Under the pieces are notes generated by a model that was not told the origin of the DNA, made no database searches, and saw nothing but the letters and a program-made list of their open reading frames with translations. From Pseudomonas silesiensis (GTDB taxonomy: Bacteria; Pseudomonadota; Gammaproteobacteria; Pseudomonadales; Pseudomonadaceae), in contig NZ_CP014870.1 of assembly GCF_001661075.1 (NCBI RefSeq), positions 3,182,501-3,246,500 on the forward strand: a stretch of DNA of 64,000 bases, written 5' to 3'. The position numbers were made by a program, and so were the translations under genes. Shown in pieces: positions 8,192-17,149 of this stretch; position 1 is the stretch's first letter; the number at the start of each line of letters is the position of its first letter.

Positions 8192-8914
8192 ATGGTCATG
8201 AAAGAACTCGATCTCCAGGCTTCATCTGATATGCCTGTTGACCGTAAAGCCGTGCTGGGCGTGGCGCTGCGTCGGCGGATTCTGAGCATGGAACTGGCGC
8301 CTGGCGCCGTCGTCGATGAATTGGCCTTGTGCGATGAGTTCGGTCTCTCTCGACCACCTGTGCGCGAGCTGATGCGGCAGATGGCTGCTGAAGGTTATAT
8401 CGACCTGGAAGCGAACCGGGCCGCCCGAGTCTCTTCGATGAGCTATCAATCGCTCAGAAGCTTTTTTCTGGCAGCGCCTTTGATTTACATCGGGACTACC
8501 CAGCTGGCCGCAACCCATGCGACGCCCTCTGAGATCGAGGAACTGAAACGCATACAAACGTTTTTTCGTGAAGCCATCGAGGAAAAAGATGTAGAGAAGC
8601 GTGTGCTATATAACGATGAGTTCCATTTGCAAATTGGCAAAATGGCCCACAACGTTTATTTGATGCCAAGTCTGCAGCGCTTGCTGATCGATCACGCGCG
8701 ATTGGGGAAAATATTCTATCGGCATCCTACATCCGTCGATATGCAAGAAGACTTGCACTTGGCTGCCGACCAACATGACGAAATCATTACTGCTATTGAA
8801 AACCATGACCCGGCTTTAGCGGGGGAGATCGTGCGCGCGCACCTTGAACTGTCACGCCGCAGGATGTCCGAATATGCTGCGCCGGAAGGGTTGAATGTAG
8901 CAATTAATTACTAA
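8192..8914 (+). CDS. GntR family regulator, FCD domain
   Basis: The product of about 240 residues has an N-terminal winged HTH (LALCDEFGLSRPPVRELMRQ, then MAAEGYIDLEANRAARVSSM) and a C-terminal FCD helical domain with the metal-type pattern (NDEFHLQIGKMAHNVYLMPS, later HLAADQHDEIITAIENHD). FCD regulators bind a small acid and usually repress the adjoining catabolic genes. The ATG at 8192 is taken because AAAGG lies ten bases upstream; an upstream in-frame GTG lacks this. It heads a same-strand group: FAD oxidoreductase, MFS transporter, DapA-like lyase and aldehyde dehydrogenase. It is probably their regulator. Confidence 0.9.
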   Translation: MVMKELDLQASSDMPVDRKAVLGVALRRRILSMELAPGAVVDELALCDEFGLSRPPVRELMRQMAAEGYIDLEANRAARVSSMSYQSLRSFFLAAPLIYIGTTQLAATHATPSEIEELKRIQTFFREAIEEKDVEKRVLYNDEFHLQIGKMAHNVYLMPSLQRLLIDHARLGKIFYRHPTSVDMQEDLHLAADQHDEIITAIENHDPALAGEIVRAHLELSRRRMSEYAAPEGLNVAINY

Positions 8915-9023
8915 CAGGCAGTACCGGTATCCATTGCAAAAAATAATACACGGCGCGTGATCAGGTCGTGCAGGCGGGAAGCTTTTAGCACTTACAAACA
9001 AAAAAGAGCCCAGGTCGCGAAAA

Positions 9024-10343
9024 ATGTCAAAAATCAGAAATACACCTGCAGATGACTCTAGTTGTGGCTGGTTCCACCTAAGCCCGCCTAGAACGGCTCG
9101 TCCGCCTCACTTTGGTGTTCGTTCAGCCCGGTGGGTAGTGGTGGGTGCAGGTTTCACGGGGCTTGCAGCGGCGCGTCAGTTGGCGCTGAATTTTCCTGAT
9201 GACGAGATTGTATTGATCGAGGCCCAAGAGGTCGGTTATGGCGCTTCCGGAAGAAATGCCGGCTTCGCCATCGACCTGCCCCACGATATTGGTGCTGACG
9301 ATTATATTGGCGATATCAAGACTGCAAAAATCAGTATGGAATTGAACCTGACGGGGCAATCCATCCTGAAGGATCTCGTTGAACAGCACGGTATCGAGTG
9401 CCAATTGCGCCTGTGCGGAAAATATCAGGCCGCCGTGGAACCTAGAGGTATCGCTGTTCTTGACGCTTATCGCCTTGGACTCGACAAGCTGGGTCAAGAA
9501 TATGAAATGATCGAAGAGAAAGACTTGCCGAACCACATTGGCACCCCTTTCTATCGCAAGGCTTTGTTTACGCCTGGCACGGCACTCATCCAACCCGCCG
9601 CGCTTGTCAAAGGTCTGGTCAATAGCCTGCCGTCCAATGTGACGCTCTACGAAAACACGCCGATCACGGAGGTGCAGTATGGTGAAAAAACCGTTCTCAC
9701 CCATGAATTCGGCCAAATCGTCGCGGACAAAGTGCTACTGACCAACAACGCATTTGCCATGAGTTTCGGCTTTCTGAAAGGCCGCATGTTGCCGATCTTT
9801 ACCTATGCAAGCCTGACCCGGCAGTTGACGGAAGAAGAGCAGGCGCGTCTGGGTGGCAGACCTTACTGGGGCGTGATTCCCGCCGATCCGTTCGGTACTA
9901 CGCTGCGTCGTACAACGGACAACCGCCTGCTGGTTCGTAACAGTTTTAGCTTCAATGCCGATGGACGAAGCAATCCCAAGTACCTGCAGCGGTTCATCCA
10001 ACGACACAAAGAGTCGTTCGATCGTCGATTCCCGATGCTGCCGGATGTGAATTTCGAGTACACATGGGGCGGGTCACTGGCGCTGTCCAGGAACCACATG
10101 GCTCACTTTGGCCAGCTGAAAGACAACGTGTATGGCGCGCTGTGCTGCAACGGTCTTGGTATAACCCGTGGCACGGTAACGGGGACCTTGCTGGCAGACT
10201 GGCTGGGGGGCAAGAAAAATCATCTGATCGACTTTCTTCTGGCGTCCCCCGGGCCTAATAGAAATCCACCTGAGCCGATACTTTCCGCTGGCGTGAACAT
10301 GAACTTGTTATGGGGTCAAAGTCGCGCCGGAAAGGAAAGCTGA
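9024..10343 (+). CDS. FAD-dependent oxidoreductase (DAO family, PuuB/OrdL-like)
   Basis: The 439-residue protein has a dinucleotide-binding motif (ARWVVVGAGFTGLAAARQLA, residues about 35-54) and the DAO-family string VGYGASGRNAGFAIDLPHDI that follows it in gamma-glutamylputrescine oxidase and related amine oxidases. The C-terminal half holds the substrate domain, and the FAD-closing segment lies near the end (NVYGALCCNGLGITRGTVTG). Such enzymes oxidise a primary or secondary amine to an imine or aldehyde. The downstream aldehyde dehydrogenase of the PuuC/KauB type fits that product. The exact substrate is not determined by the sequence. Confidence 0.88.
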   Translation: MSKIRNTPADDSSCGWFHLSPPRTARPPHFGVRSARWVVVGAGFTGLAAARQLALNFPDDEIVLIEAQEVGYGASGRNAGFAIDLPHDIGADDYIGDIKTAKISMELNLTGQSILKDLVEQHGIECQLRLCGKYQAAVEPRGIAVLDAYRLGLDKLGQEYEMIEEKDLPNHIGTPFYRKALFTPGTALIQPAALVKGLVNSLPSNVTLYENTPITEVQYGEKTVLTHEFGQIVADKVLLTNNAFAMSFGFLKGRMLPIFTYASLTRQLTEEEQARLGGRPYWGVIPADPFGTTLRRTTDNRLLVRNSFSFNADGRSNPKYLQRFIQRHKESFDRRFPMLPDVNFEYTWGGSLALSRNHMAHFGQLKDNVYGALCCNGLGITRGTVTGTLLADWLGGKKNHLIDFLLASPGPNRNPPEPILSAGVNMNLLWGQSRAGKES

Positions 10344-10515
10344 TTACCGATCACTCTTGCAGGCAAGTTAAAAGTTAAATATTGGTTGGGAATGTTCGGT
10401 TTTTTGGCGTCGCCATTAATACTGATCGTTTCTTATCGAGACGGCTTTAGTTTGCCTTGAATACTGGGTTTGCGCCTCAGCCCTTTGAATTGCCGAAGCG
10501 AAATAGGAGACAATA

Positions 10516-11847
10516 ATGACAAGTCCTAATACTTCTGTTGAGGATGTTCCTCTCAACAACTTTCATCGTTTGCTGACAGCCCGTTCCGGCGGCGGGTCAT
10601 TCGTAGACGGTTATGTGCTGAGTATCATCGGCATCGCCATGATGCAAATTACTTCCGCTCTGAACTTGTCAGAATTCTGGCAAGGGATGATTGCTGCATC
10701 GGCATTGATGGGGGTATTTTTCGGTGGCTTTATCGGTGGTTGGTTAACTGATAAGTTAGGCCGCAAAGTTGTTTATTTCATCGGGCCTTCCCTGTTCATC
10801 ATTTGTTCCCTGGCGCAATTCTGGGTGGAATCGGCAGCGGCTCTGTTCGCTCTCAGGTTCATCATCGGGTTGGCGGTGGGTATCGAGTATCCGGTGGCCA
10901 CTTCGCTTCTGGTGGAGTTTCTGCCGAAGAAACAACGCGGGCCCAGACTCGCTGCGTTGACCATTCTCTGGTTTGCCGGTGCGGCATTTGCCTACGTCGT
11001 CGGCAATGCGATCCTCAACACCGGTGGTGACGACGCCTGGCGCTTTGCACTGGCCAGCGCCGCCGTCATCGGGCTGCTGCTGTTGCTGTTGCGCCTTGGT
11101 ACACCTGAGTCCGCTCGCTGGCTACTCAGCAAAGGGCGCAATAGCGAGGCCGAACGCGTGATCAAGCGCGTATATGGCCAGCACTACTCGCTTCGGGACC
11201 TGCCTGAAGAGCCCGACGCAAGGAAAATGACATTCCGCGATTTACTGCATTCCGGCTATGGCAAGCGCTTGTTCTTTGTCTCGGTCTTCTGGTCATGCTC
11301 GATCATTCCGGTATTCGCGGTGTATGCCTTTGCCCCCAAAGTGCTCCTGGCACTGAACCTGAAAGGGGAGTGGGCCTCCTACGGCTCGATGGCCATCACG
11401 CTGCTGTTTGTTGTCGGTTGTGTGCTCGCGACCAGGTTGATTAACACGATTGGCCGTCGCTGCATGCTGATTCACAGTTTCCTGTGGTCCGGGTTGGCGC
11501 TGTTGGGTCTGGCGACGTTCTCGAATAGCAACGAAATCCTCGTTCTTTTCCTTTTCGGTGCCTATGCCGTGTTTATCGGCGGGGCGCAGGTTCTGCAACT
11601 TGTCTATCCGAATGAGCTTTTTCCTACAGAGATTCGAGCATTTGCTGTTGGCATCGGCACCTCGCTTTCCCGTGTAGGTGCGGCGGTCGGCACCTACCTG
11701 GTTCCTGTTTCGCTTCAGACATTGGGTATCGGCACCACGATGTATGTCGCCGCGTTGGTCACCTTCATAGGCTTGATGGCGGCATGGGCCATGGCACCTG
11801 AAACACGTTCGTTGAACTTGCGCGATGCGGCGGCATTGAGCAGTTGA
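10516..11847 (+). CDS. MFS transporter (metabolite/sugar-proton symporter type)
   Basis: The 443-residue protein has about 12 membrane segments. The MFS signature between helices 2 and 3 is clear (GGWLTDKLGRKVVYFIGPS) and the motif after helix 6 reads TPESARWLLSKGRNSEAERV, typical of the sugar-porter/metabolite symporter groups. AGGAGA lies seven bases before the ATG. Its place between the FAD oxidoreductase and the DapA-like lyase suggests that it imports the pathway's substrate, an amine, amino acid or organic acid. Confidence 0.9.
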   Translation: MTSPNTSVEDVPLNNFHRLLTARSGGGSFVDGYVLSIIGIAMMQITSALNLSEFWQGMIAASALMGVFFGGFIGGWLTDKLGRKVVYFIGPSLFIICSLAQFWVESAAALFALRFIIGLAVGIEYPVATSLLVEFLPKKQRGPRLAALTILWFAGAAFAYVVGNAILNTGGDDAWRFALASAAVIGLLLLLLRLGTPESARWLLSKGRNSEAERVIKRVYGQHYSLRDLPEEPDARKMTFRDLLHSGYGKRLFFVSVFWSCSIIPVFAVYAFAPKVLLALNLKGEWASYGSMAITLLFVVGCVLATRLINTIGRRCMLIHSFLWSGLALLGLATFSNSNEILVLFLFGAYAVFIGGAQVLQLVYPNELFPTEIRAFAVGIGTSLSRVGAAVGTYLVPVSLQTLGIGTTMYVAALVTFIGLMAAWAMAPETRSLNLRDAAALSS

Positions 11848-11882
11848 GTTGAAAAACATCCCTTACTGTTGGAGATACAATC

Positions 11883-12788
11883 ATGAAATTCGAAGGCATT
11901 TACACCCCGGCCATTACGCCCCTGACTTCAACCGGGGCAATCGACAAGCCCGCATTCGCTGAGGTGCTCGAATACCTGATCGAGTCGAAGGTGCACGGCA
12001 TCATCATCGGTGGTTCGACCGGCGAGTATTACGCTCATACCTCTCAAGAACGCATCGATCTCGCGACCCAGGCCAAGGATGTCATTGGCGGACGACTGCC
12101 GCTGGTTATCGGCACCGGTGCCATTCGAACTGAAGATTCCGTCGAATACGCCAAGGCAGCACGCGCCATCAAGGCAGATGCCATTCTGGTGGGGTCGCCG
12201 CCCTACGCGTTGCCCACCGAGAAGGAAAACGCCATTCACGCGTTGACCGTCGACCGCGCCGCCGACTTGCCGATCATGCTTTACAACTACCCGGCGCGCA
12301 TGGGCGTGAGCATGGGCCAGGCGTATTTCTCGGCTGTTTCTGAATCGAAAAACATCGTCGCCATCAAAGAAAGCTCTGGCGACATGGCGCAAGTCCATAA
12401 CCTGGCGCGCAACTACCCGAACATCAGTCTGTCCTGTGGCTGGGATGACCAGGCCCTCGAATTCTTTGCCTGGGGTGCCCGTAGCTGGGTCTGTGCCGGC
12501 TCGAACTTCATCCCACGCGAACACGTTGCTCTCTACGAGGCTTGCGTCGTCGAAAAAGACTTCGATAAAGGACGTAAGATCATGAGTGCGTTCATGCCAT
12601 TGATGGACTTCCTGGAGAGCGGCAAATTCGTCCAGTCGATCAAGGCCGGCTGCGAGTTCAATGGCCTGCGTACCGGCAGTGTGCGTTCACCGCTGCAACC
12701 CCTGTACGAGCACGAGAAACAGGCCTTGCAGGACATCATCACCACCCTCAAACGTGACGTCGCCCTGGTGACCGGGAGCTCGAAATGA
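11883..12788 (+). CDS. Dihydrodipicolinate synthase family lyase/deaminase
   Basis: The 301-residue TIM-barrel protein holds the DapA-family motifs: GGSTGEYYAHTSQER at 43-57, the Tyr of MLYNYPARMG near 134-136 and the Schiff-base Lys162 in IVAIKESSGD. It is not the biosynthetic dapA: the second DapA signature differs, and the gene sits in a catabolic cluster. Family members in such settings include hydroxyproline-pathway deaminase LhpC, keto-acid dehydratases and aldolases. The neighbouring FAD oxidase and aldehyde dehydrogenase resemble the hydroxyproline layout, but the epimerase and other markers are missing, so I leave the reaction open. Its stop overlaps the next start (ATGA). Confidence 0.88.
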   Translation: MKFEGIYTPAITPLTSTGAIDKPAFAEVLEYLIESKVHGIIIGGSTGEYYAHTSQERIDLATQAKDVIGGRLPLVIGTGAIRTEDSVEYAKAARAIKADAILVGSPPYALPTEKENAIHALTVDRAADLPIMLYNYPARMGVSMGQAYFSAVSESKNIVAIKESSGDMAQVHNLARNYPNISLSCGWDDQALEFFAWGARSWVCAGSNFIPREHVALYEACVVEKDFDKGRKIMSAFMPLMDFLESGKFVQSIKAGCEFNGLRTGSVRSPLQPLYEHEKQALQDIITTLKRDVALVTGSSK

Positions 12789-14282
12789 CTGACCTGCTCA
12801 GTGCGGCAGAATATGCCTCCATCGCCCGGGAAATGAAGTTTCCTACGCAGTCCTTCGTCAACGGTGAGTCCTACACGTCGGGTTCAGGCAAAACCTTTAC
12901 CACGACGAACCCTGCGACCGGTGAAGTGCTGGCCGAGATCACGGCGTGCAATGCAAATGACGTAGATGTCGCGGTGGCAAAAGCCAAAGAGGCTTTTGAA
13001 GACGGTCGCTGGCACAAGCTGAGTCCTGGTGAGCGTAAAAAAGTGCTGTTGCGCTTCGCCGATCTTCTGGAACTGAACGCCCACGAGCTGTCTGTCCTGG
13101 AAAGTCTGGACAGCGGCAAGCCGATTCGCGAGTGCCAACTCACGGATGTGCCGGAAACCATTCATATGATCCGCTGGCATGCGGAGCTGATCGACAAGAT
13201 TTACGACAGTACCGCACCCGTCGGTTCTGGAGCGTTATCGCTGGTGGTGCGCGAGGCTATCGGTGTCGTAGGCCTGGTCCTGCCCTGGAATTTCCCGTTG
13301 CTGATGTTGGCATGGAAAATCGGTCCATCCCTGGCCGCAGGTTGCTCCATCATCGTCAAGCCAGCCAAAGAAACGACCTTGACGGCGCTGCGTGTCGCCG
13401 AACTGGCTCACGAGGCGGGTGTGCCCGCCGGTGTCTTCAACGTACTGTCGGGCGGTGGCGGTGATGTGGGTGAACCGCTGGGCCGGCACATGGATGTGGC
13501 CATGGTCAGCTTCACCGGTTCGACAGACACCGGGCGTCGCTTCCTCAACTACGCGGCCGATTCGAACCTCAAGCGCATTGTGCTGGAGTGCGGAGGAAAG
13601 AACCCGGCTGTTGTGATGGATGATGTAGAAGACCTGGATCTTGTCGCTGGCCATATCGTAAATGGCGCGTTCTGGAACATGGGCGAAAACTGCTCGGCCT
13701 CTTCGCGCCTGATCGTCCATGCCGACATCAAGGACGACTTGTTGAAGCGCATCGGCGTGCAAATGCGTGAATGGAAGATGGGCAACCCACTGGACCCGGA
13801 AAATCGCCTGGGCGCCATGGTGAGCAAAATCCCACTTCGAAAAAGTACGCTCCTATCTTGAGCAAGCCAGCGTCGAGAAACTGGACGTTGTCTTTGGCGG
13901 TAACACCGAAGGCAATATATTCGTCGAACCTACCGTTGTTGATGGAGTAGGTGTTGATAGCCGACTGTTCAAGGAAGAAATTTTCGGCCCGGTACTCACC
14001 GTTACCACTTTCAAGACAATTGATGAAGCCATCACCTTGGCCAATGACTCGGTGTATGGCCTGGCGGCGTCGGTCTATACCGATAACTTGCGCCACGCCA
14101 TCAAGCTCTCGCGCGAAATTCGTGCAGGGATCGTAACGGTCAATTGCTTCGGAGAGGGCGACGCTTCCACTCCGTTTGGCGGCTACAAGGAATCCGGCTT
14201 CGGCGGGCGTGACAAGTCCATCTGGGCTCATGATCAGTACACAGAAATCAAGACGATCTGGATTGATGTCTCTGAGCGGTAA
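12785..14282 (+). pseudogene. Aldehyde dehydrogenase (PuuC/KauB-like), broken by a +1 frameshift
   Basis: Two frames together give a full-length enzyme of about 500 residues. Frame one carries the NAD-binding segment, the catalytic Glu near 268 (VLECGGKNPAVV) and the nucleophile Cys near 303 (NMGENCSASSRL). After MVSK the sense continues in another frame as SHFEKVRSYLEQASVEKLDV and on to FGGYKESGFGGRDKSIWAHD at the C-terminus. One extra A in the AAAA run at 13826-13829 explains the break; with AAA the family sequence is restored. The first frame stops at 13861. This could be a real mutation, phase variation or a sequencing error. The likely role was oxidation of the aldehyde made by the FAD oxidase. 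Confidence 0.85.
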
Positions 14283-14307
14283 TTTTCTGATCCGATGACA
14301 GCGATAT

Positions 14308-14349
14308 GCGCACTCATCCCGAATATCACGAGTGTCGGGATGGGTGCGC
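14308..14349 (+). terminator. Strong hairpin after the aldehyde dehydrogenase (candidate terminator)
   Basis: GCGCACTCATCCCGA (14308-14322) pairs with TCGGGATGGGTGCGC (14335-14349): 15 base pairs with one G-U, and a 12-base loop. It lies 25 bases past the dehydrogenase stop and before the convergent TRIC gene. There is no T run, so it may act as a stabilising or two-way hairpin rather than a classic intrinsic terminator. Confidence 0.5.
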
Positions 14350-14376
14350 TAAAGATCAGGGTATTTAACCGCGGGA

Positions 14377-14985
14377 TTATCCCTGCGAGGTTGAAAAGAT
14401 GGCTGGCATTTGCAGATGCTTGTAAATGGCGAGAGATCTCAGGCCGAAGGTAAAAATCAAGGCGATCCAACCGGCGATCCAGACCGTCGGGAAGATGTCG
14501 CGCAACGCTACATACAAGGTGCATCCCAACAAAATAGGCGTGGCATAAATGTCACGTGACATCAACAGCGAAACCCTGCCAGCCAGGACATCCCGTGCTA
14601 TGCCGCCTCCAATGCTGGTCAGCACGCCCATCATCACGGCCAATGGCGCGGCAAGCTGTAGATCCAGCACTTTCTCGGTAGCGGCCAACCCGAATAATGC
14701 CGCTGCCAGGCCATCGAGATAGAGCAGCAGGCGATATCGTCGTTGTAATCCTTTTGTCAGGAAAAACGCCAGCAGCGCAGCAAACAAAGCGGCCCAGATG
14801 TAATTGAAGTCTGCAATCCAGAAGATCGGAAGATCCAGCAGCAGGTCCCGAAGGGTGCCACCTCCAATAGCGGTGATGATGCCGAGCACCACGGCACCAA
14901 ACAGATCGACATCGGCTTTTTTGATAGCCAGCACGCCGGTGATGGAAAATACCGCGATGCCTAACATTTCCTGGAAGTAAAGCAT
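14377..14985 (-). CDS. TRIC-family cation channel protein (UPF0126/YicG-like)
   Basis: The 202-residue membrane protein shows the two-fold repeat of bacterial TRIC channels: FSITGVLAIKKADVDLFGAV followed by ITAIGGGTLRDLLL, and in the second half LDGLAAALFGLAAT followed by LTSIGGGIARDVLAG. The glycine-rich GGGTLRD and GGGIARD kinks are the pore signature. Seven membrane helices fit. Bacterial members are described as cation channels, and a link to glycine uptake has been proposed for some. The gene is convergent with the broken aldehyde dehydrogenase and not obviously part of either cluster. The start ATG at 14985 is followed at once by the first helix. Confidence 0.88.
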   Translation of the reverse strand: MLYFQEMLGIAVFSITGVLAIKKADVDLFGAVVLGIITAIGGGTLRDLLLDLPIFWIADFNYIWAALFAALLAFFLTKGLQRRYRLLLYLDGLAAALFGLAATEKVLDLQLAAPLAVMMGVLTSIGGGIARDVLAGRVSLLMSRDIYATPILLGCTLYVALRDIFPTVWIAGWIALIFTFGLRSLAIYKHLQMPAIFSTSQG

Positions 14986-15491
14986 CCTTTATTCCTTTTC
15001 TGAGGTAACCCGTCAGTTGAACGTTTATCGATGATGGCATCCCGGCGTAGATGGATAAGCTGGGCATCGTTAAAGAAAATCAGTGCAGGTTTTGATTTTT
15101 TATTAGTGTAAAGATAACCGAACTTTTCATAGGCGTCATTTGTTAGATGATCGACTTTCAGGGCCGATTCCGATGGCCGGGCAAGCCCGTTGGCCTGTCG
15201 CAAATGGGTAAGCGCGTGACGTATTCAGTTGACCAGGCTGCGCAGGGCAAACCGTAGCATCCTTGCCCGTCACAAGCGTTTAATCTTGTGATGGTTCTTA
15301 AAACGACAATGAGTGCGCGATGCATAACAATAAAATCGCACGTTTCTTAATACACCTTCTTCCCACCTGCTTTTAACGTTTCACCGCATTGGAAATACGC
15401 TGCGCTAATCATCAGAGTTGGCACTTGCAATTAATTTTGCAAATCACTGATAGATAGCGGCTTGCCTTCAAAAAATAACAAGGGCTCACTA
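14986..15491. other. Intergenic region without a recognised gene
   Basis: About 500 bases lie between the leftward TRIC gene and the permease remnant. A leftward open frame of 80 codons overlaps the TRIC start, but its product has no recognisable motif and I do not call it. TTGCAA appears twice, twelve bases apart, at about 15427-15445 just before the remnant and may be a leftover of its promoter. Confidence 0.4.
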
Positions 15492-16110
15492 ATGTCAAAT
15501 AACGGAATATCAACCGGCGACAACCTGGCAAGAAGGCGGTGGCAAGCCCGGATACGGGCTCCTTTTCCACCTATGCCGACCGGGCGATCGGGCCTTGGGC
15601 CGGATTTACCATCGGGTGGTTATATTGGTGTTTCTGGGTATTGGTGATTCCCCTCGAGGCGATTGCCGCCGGAGTGGTGCTCAATAGCTGGTTTCCTCAG
15701 ATAGAGACGTGGATGTTTGCGGTCGGCGTGACGGCTCTGTTGACCCTGACCAACCTGTTCAGCGTTGCCAAATATGGCGAAATCGAATTTTGGTTCGCCA
15801 TATTCAAGGTGATCGCGATCGTCTCCTTCATTGCGCTGGGTGCCTGCGCTATCGCTGGGGTTCTGCCGGGCCGGGAGGTCAGCGGTGTCAGCCGACTTGC
15901 CACTGAATTCGGTGGCTTCATACCTTTTTACTCGCCAGTTCGGCTTCATCGTTTTCGCCCTGGGCGTAATGGTCGCAATGCCCGCACACCGTAGCGAGGT
16001 GCTGTCTACAGGGGCTTTGACCATAGTGATCGTTGCGTTGGGAATTATGAACACCCGTCGTCACCCCGCGAGAACACCCATTCATTCGCTTCAGCCAACC
16101 CGTAATGCAA
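15492..16110 (+). pseudogene. Amino acid (GABA-type) permease, deleted and frameshifted
   Basis: A start region (MSNNGISTGDNLAR, ATG at 15492) is followed directly, in another frame, by family sequence from the third helix onward (ASPDTGSFSTYADRAIGPWA, then GFTIGWLYWCFWVLVIPLEA). This reads well for about 120 residues (up to SRLATEFGGFIPF). It then jumps to a late helix in a third frame (RQFGFIVFALGVMVAM, then RSEVLSTGALTIVIVALGIM). At least two deletions and two frame changes are needed. The intact gene would be a 12-helix APC permease of the GabP/AnsP group. It is a clear wreck. Confidence 0.8.
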
Positions 16111-16214
16111 TAGCGGTGGATCCCCTGATCGGGCAATTACTGCAGATTGTAAGTCATTGCCCGATGTCTTTTTTAGATTAAAAAATAGATGAAAAACAAC
16201 AGGTTATGTATTTG

Positions 16215-16230
16215 TATATCGGTCGATATA
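16215..16230. promoter_or_regulatory. Inverted repeat upstream of the SDR-EutH genes (candidate operator)
   Basis: TATATCG and CGATATA are separated by GT, a near-palindrome of 16 bp located 74 bp before the SDR start. The LuxR-type regulator at 18502 is the nearest candidate to bind it. No second copy was found by eye. Confidence 0.35.
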
Positions 16231-16303
16231 TGGACGTGACCTGACGCTGGCGCTTAGCTTGGAATCGCAAAGCCGAACTTGAATTATCACAAGGAAAACA
16301 AAA

Positions 16304-17068
16304 ATGGGTCGACTAAAAGGCAAAGTAGCGCTGATCAGCGGTGGGGCAGGGGGCTGCGGCCTGGCCGTTTCGGAGTTGTTTGCCCAAGAGGGCGCGAAAG
16401 TCGCGATTCTGGATCTTCCAACCAGCCAGGGCGAAGCGGTGGCTGAGCGGATTAACGCTGCCGGCGGCGACGCCATTTTCCTCGCGGCGGATGTTTCCGT
16501 CGCCGATCAGGTTCATCGCGCGGTCAGGCAAGCCGAAGAACGTTTCGGAGCGATTACCGTGTTGATGAATCACGCCGGTACGATTGCTGCCGGGCCTTTC
16601 CTGGAAACAGATGAGGCAGACTGGAATCGTCTGATGAGCATCAACGTCAAAAGCATGTTCCTCGTCACCAAGGCCGTCCTGCCCGGGATGATAGAGGCGG
16701 GGGGCGGCAGCATCATCAGTACGTCGTCTATTTCCGGTGTGGTCGGCACGCCGATGGAAGTTTTGTACTGCACCACTAAAGGCGCGTGCCATATGTTCGC
16801 ACGGGCCATTTCCGTGGAGTTTCGTGATCGCAATATTCGCAGCAATGCCATCTGTCCAGGGTTTATCAGCACCGTCCATGGCAAGCGCGAGCTCGACTTG
16901 CTCCGACGTTTTGGCGTGGACGCTTCCGACGAGGCGATCGGTGCAATGCAGGGTCGACTGTGTGAACCCTCCGAAGTCGCATCCGCCGCGCTGTTTCTAG
17001 CCAGCGACGATTCCAGCTTCGTCAACGGCACTCATCTTTTCGTCGATAACGGATATACCGCGCTCTGA
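16304..17068 (+). CDS. SDR-family NAD(P)-dependent oxidoreductase
   Basis: This 254-residue short-chain dehydrogenase has a complete set of classical motifs: cofactor loop ALISGGAGGCGLAVSELF near 10-27, NHAG near 89, a Ser in IISTSSISGVVGT and the catalytic Tyr-x3-Lys as YCTTKGA near 154. Asp follows the second strand (VAILDLP), which favours NAD over NADP. AAGGAA lies upstream of the ATG. It is followed after 81 bases by a EutH-type permease. A reasonable guess is that it oxidises an amino alcohol or similar alcohol brought in by that permease. Confidence 0.9.
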   Translation: MGRLKGKVALISGGAGGCGLAVSELFAQEGAKVAILDLPTSQGEAVAERINAAGGDAIFLAADVSVADQVHRAVRQAEERFGAITVLMNHAGTIAAGPFLETDEADWNRLMSINVKSMFLVTKAVLPGMIEAGGGSIISTSSISGVVGTPMEVLYCTTKGACHMFARAISVEFRDRNIRSNAICPGFISTVHGKRELDLLRRFGVDASDEAIGAMQGRLCEPSEVASAALFLASDDSSFVNGTHLFVDNGYTAL

Positions 17069-17149
17069 GTCAGCCTACTGACCGACAATAATAAAACCTT
17101 CTGCAACTCAGTTCTGCCAAACAATAAACTTCTAATAGCAGAGGCAGCA

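Noticed and set aside
14961..15203. An 80-codon minus-strand gene upstream of the TRIC channel
   Set aside because: It overlaps the TRIC start, lacks a ribosome site and has no recognisable motif.
15415..15445. TTGGCACTTGCAATTAATTTTGC as a sigma-54 promoter
   Set aside because: The GG and GC dinucleotides are about seven bases too far apart, and no activator is adjacent.
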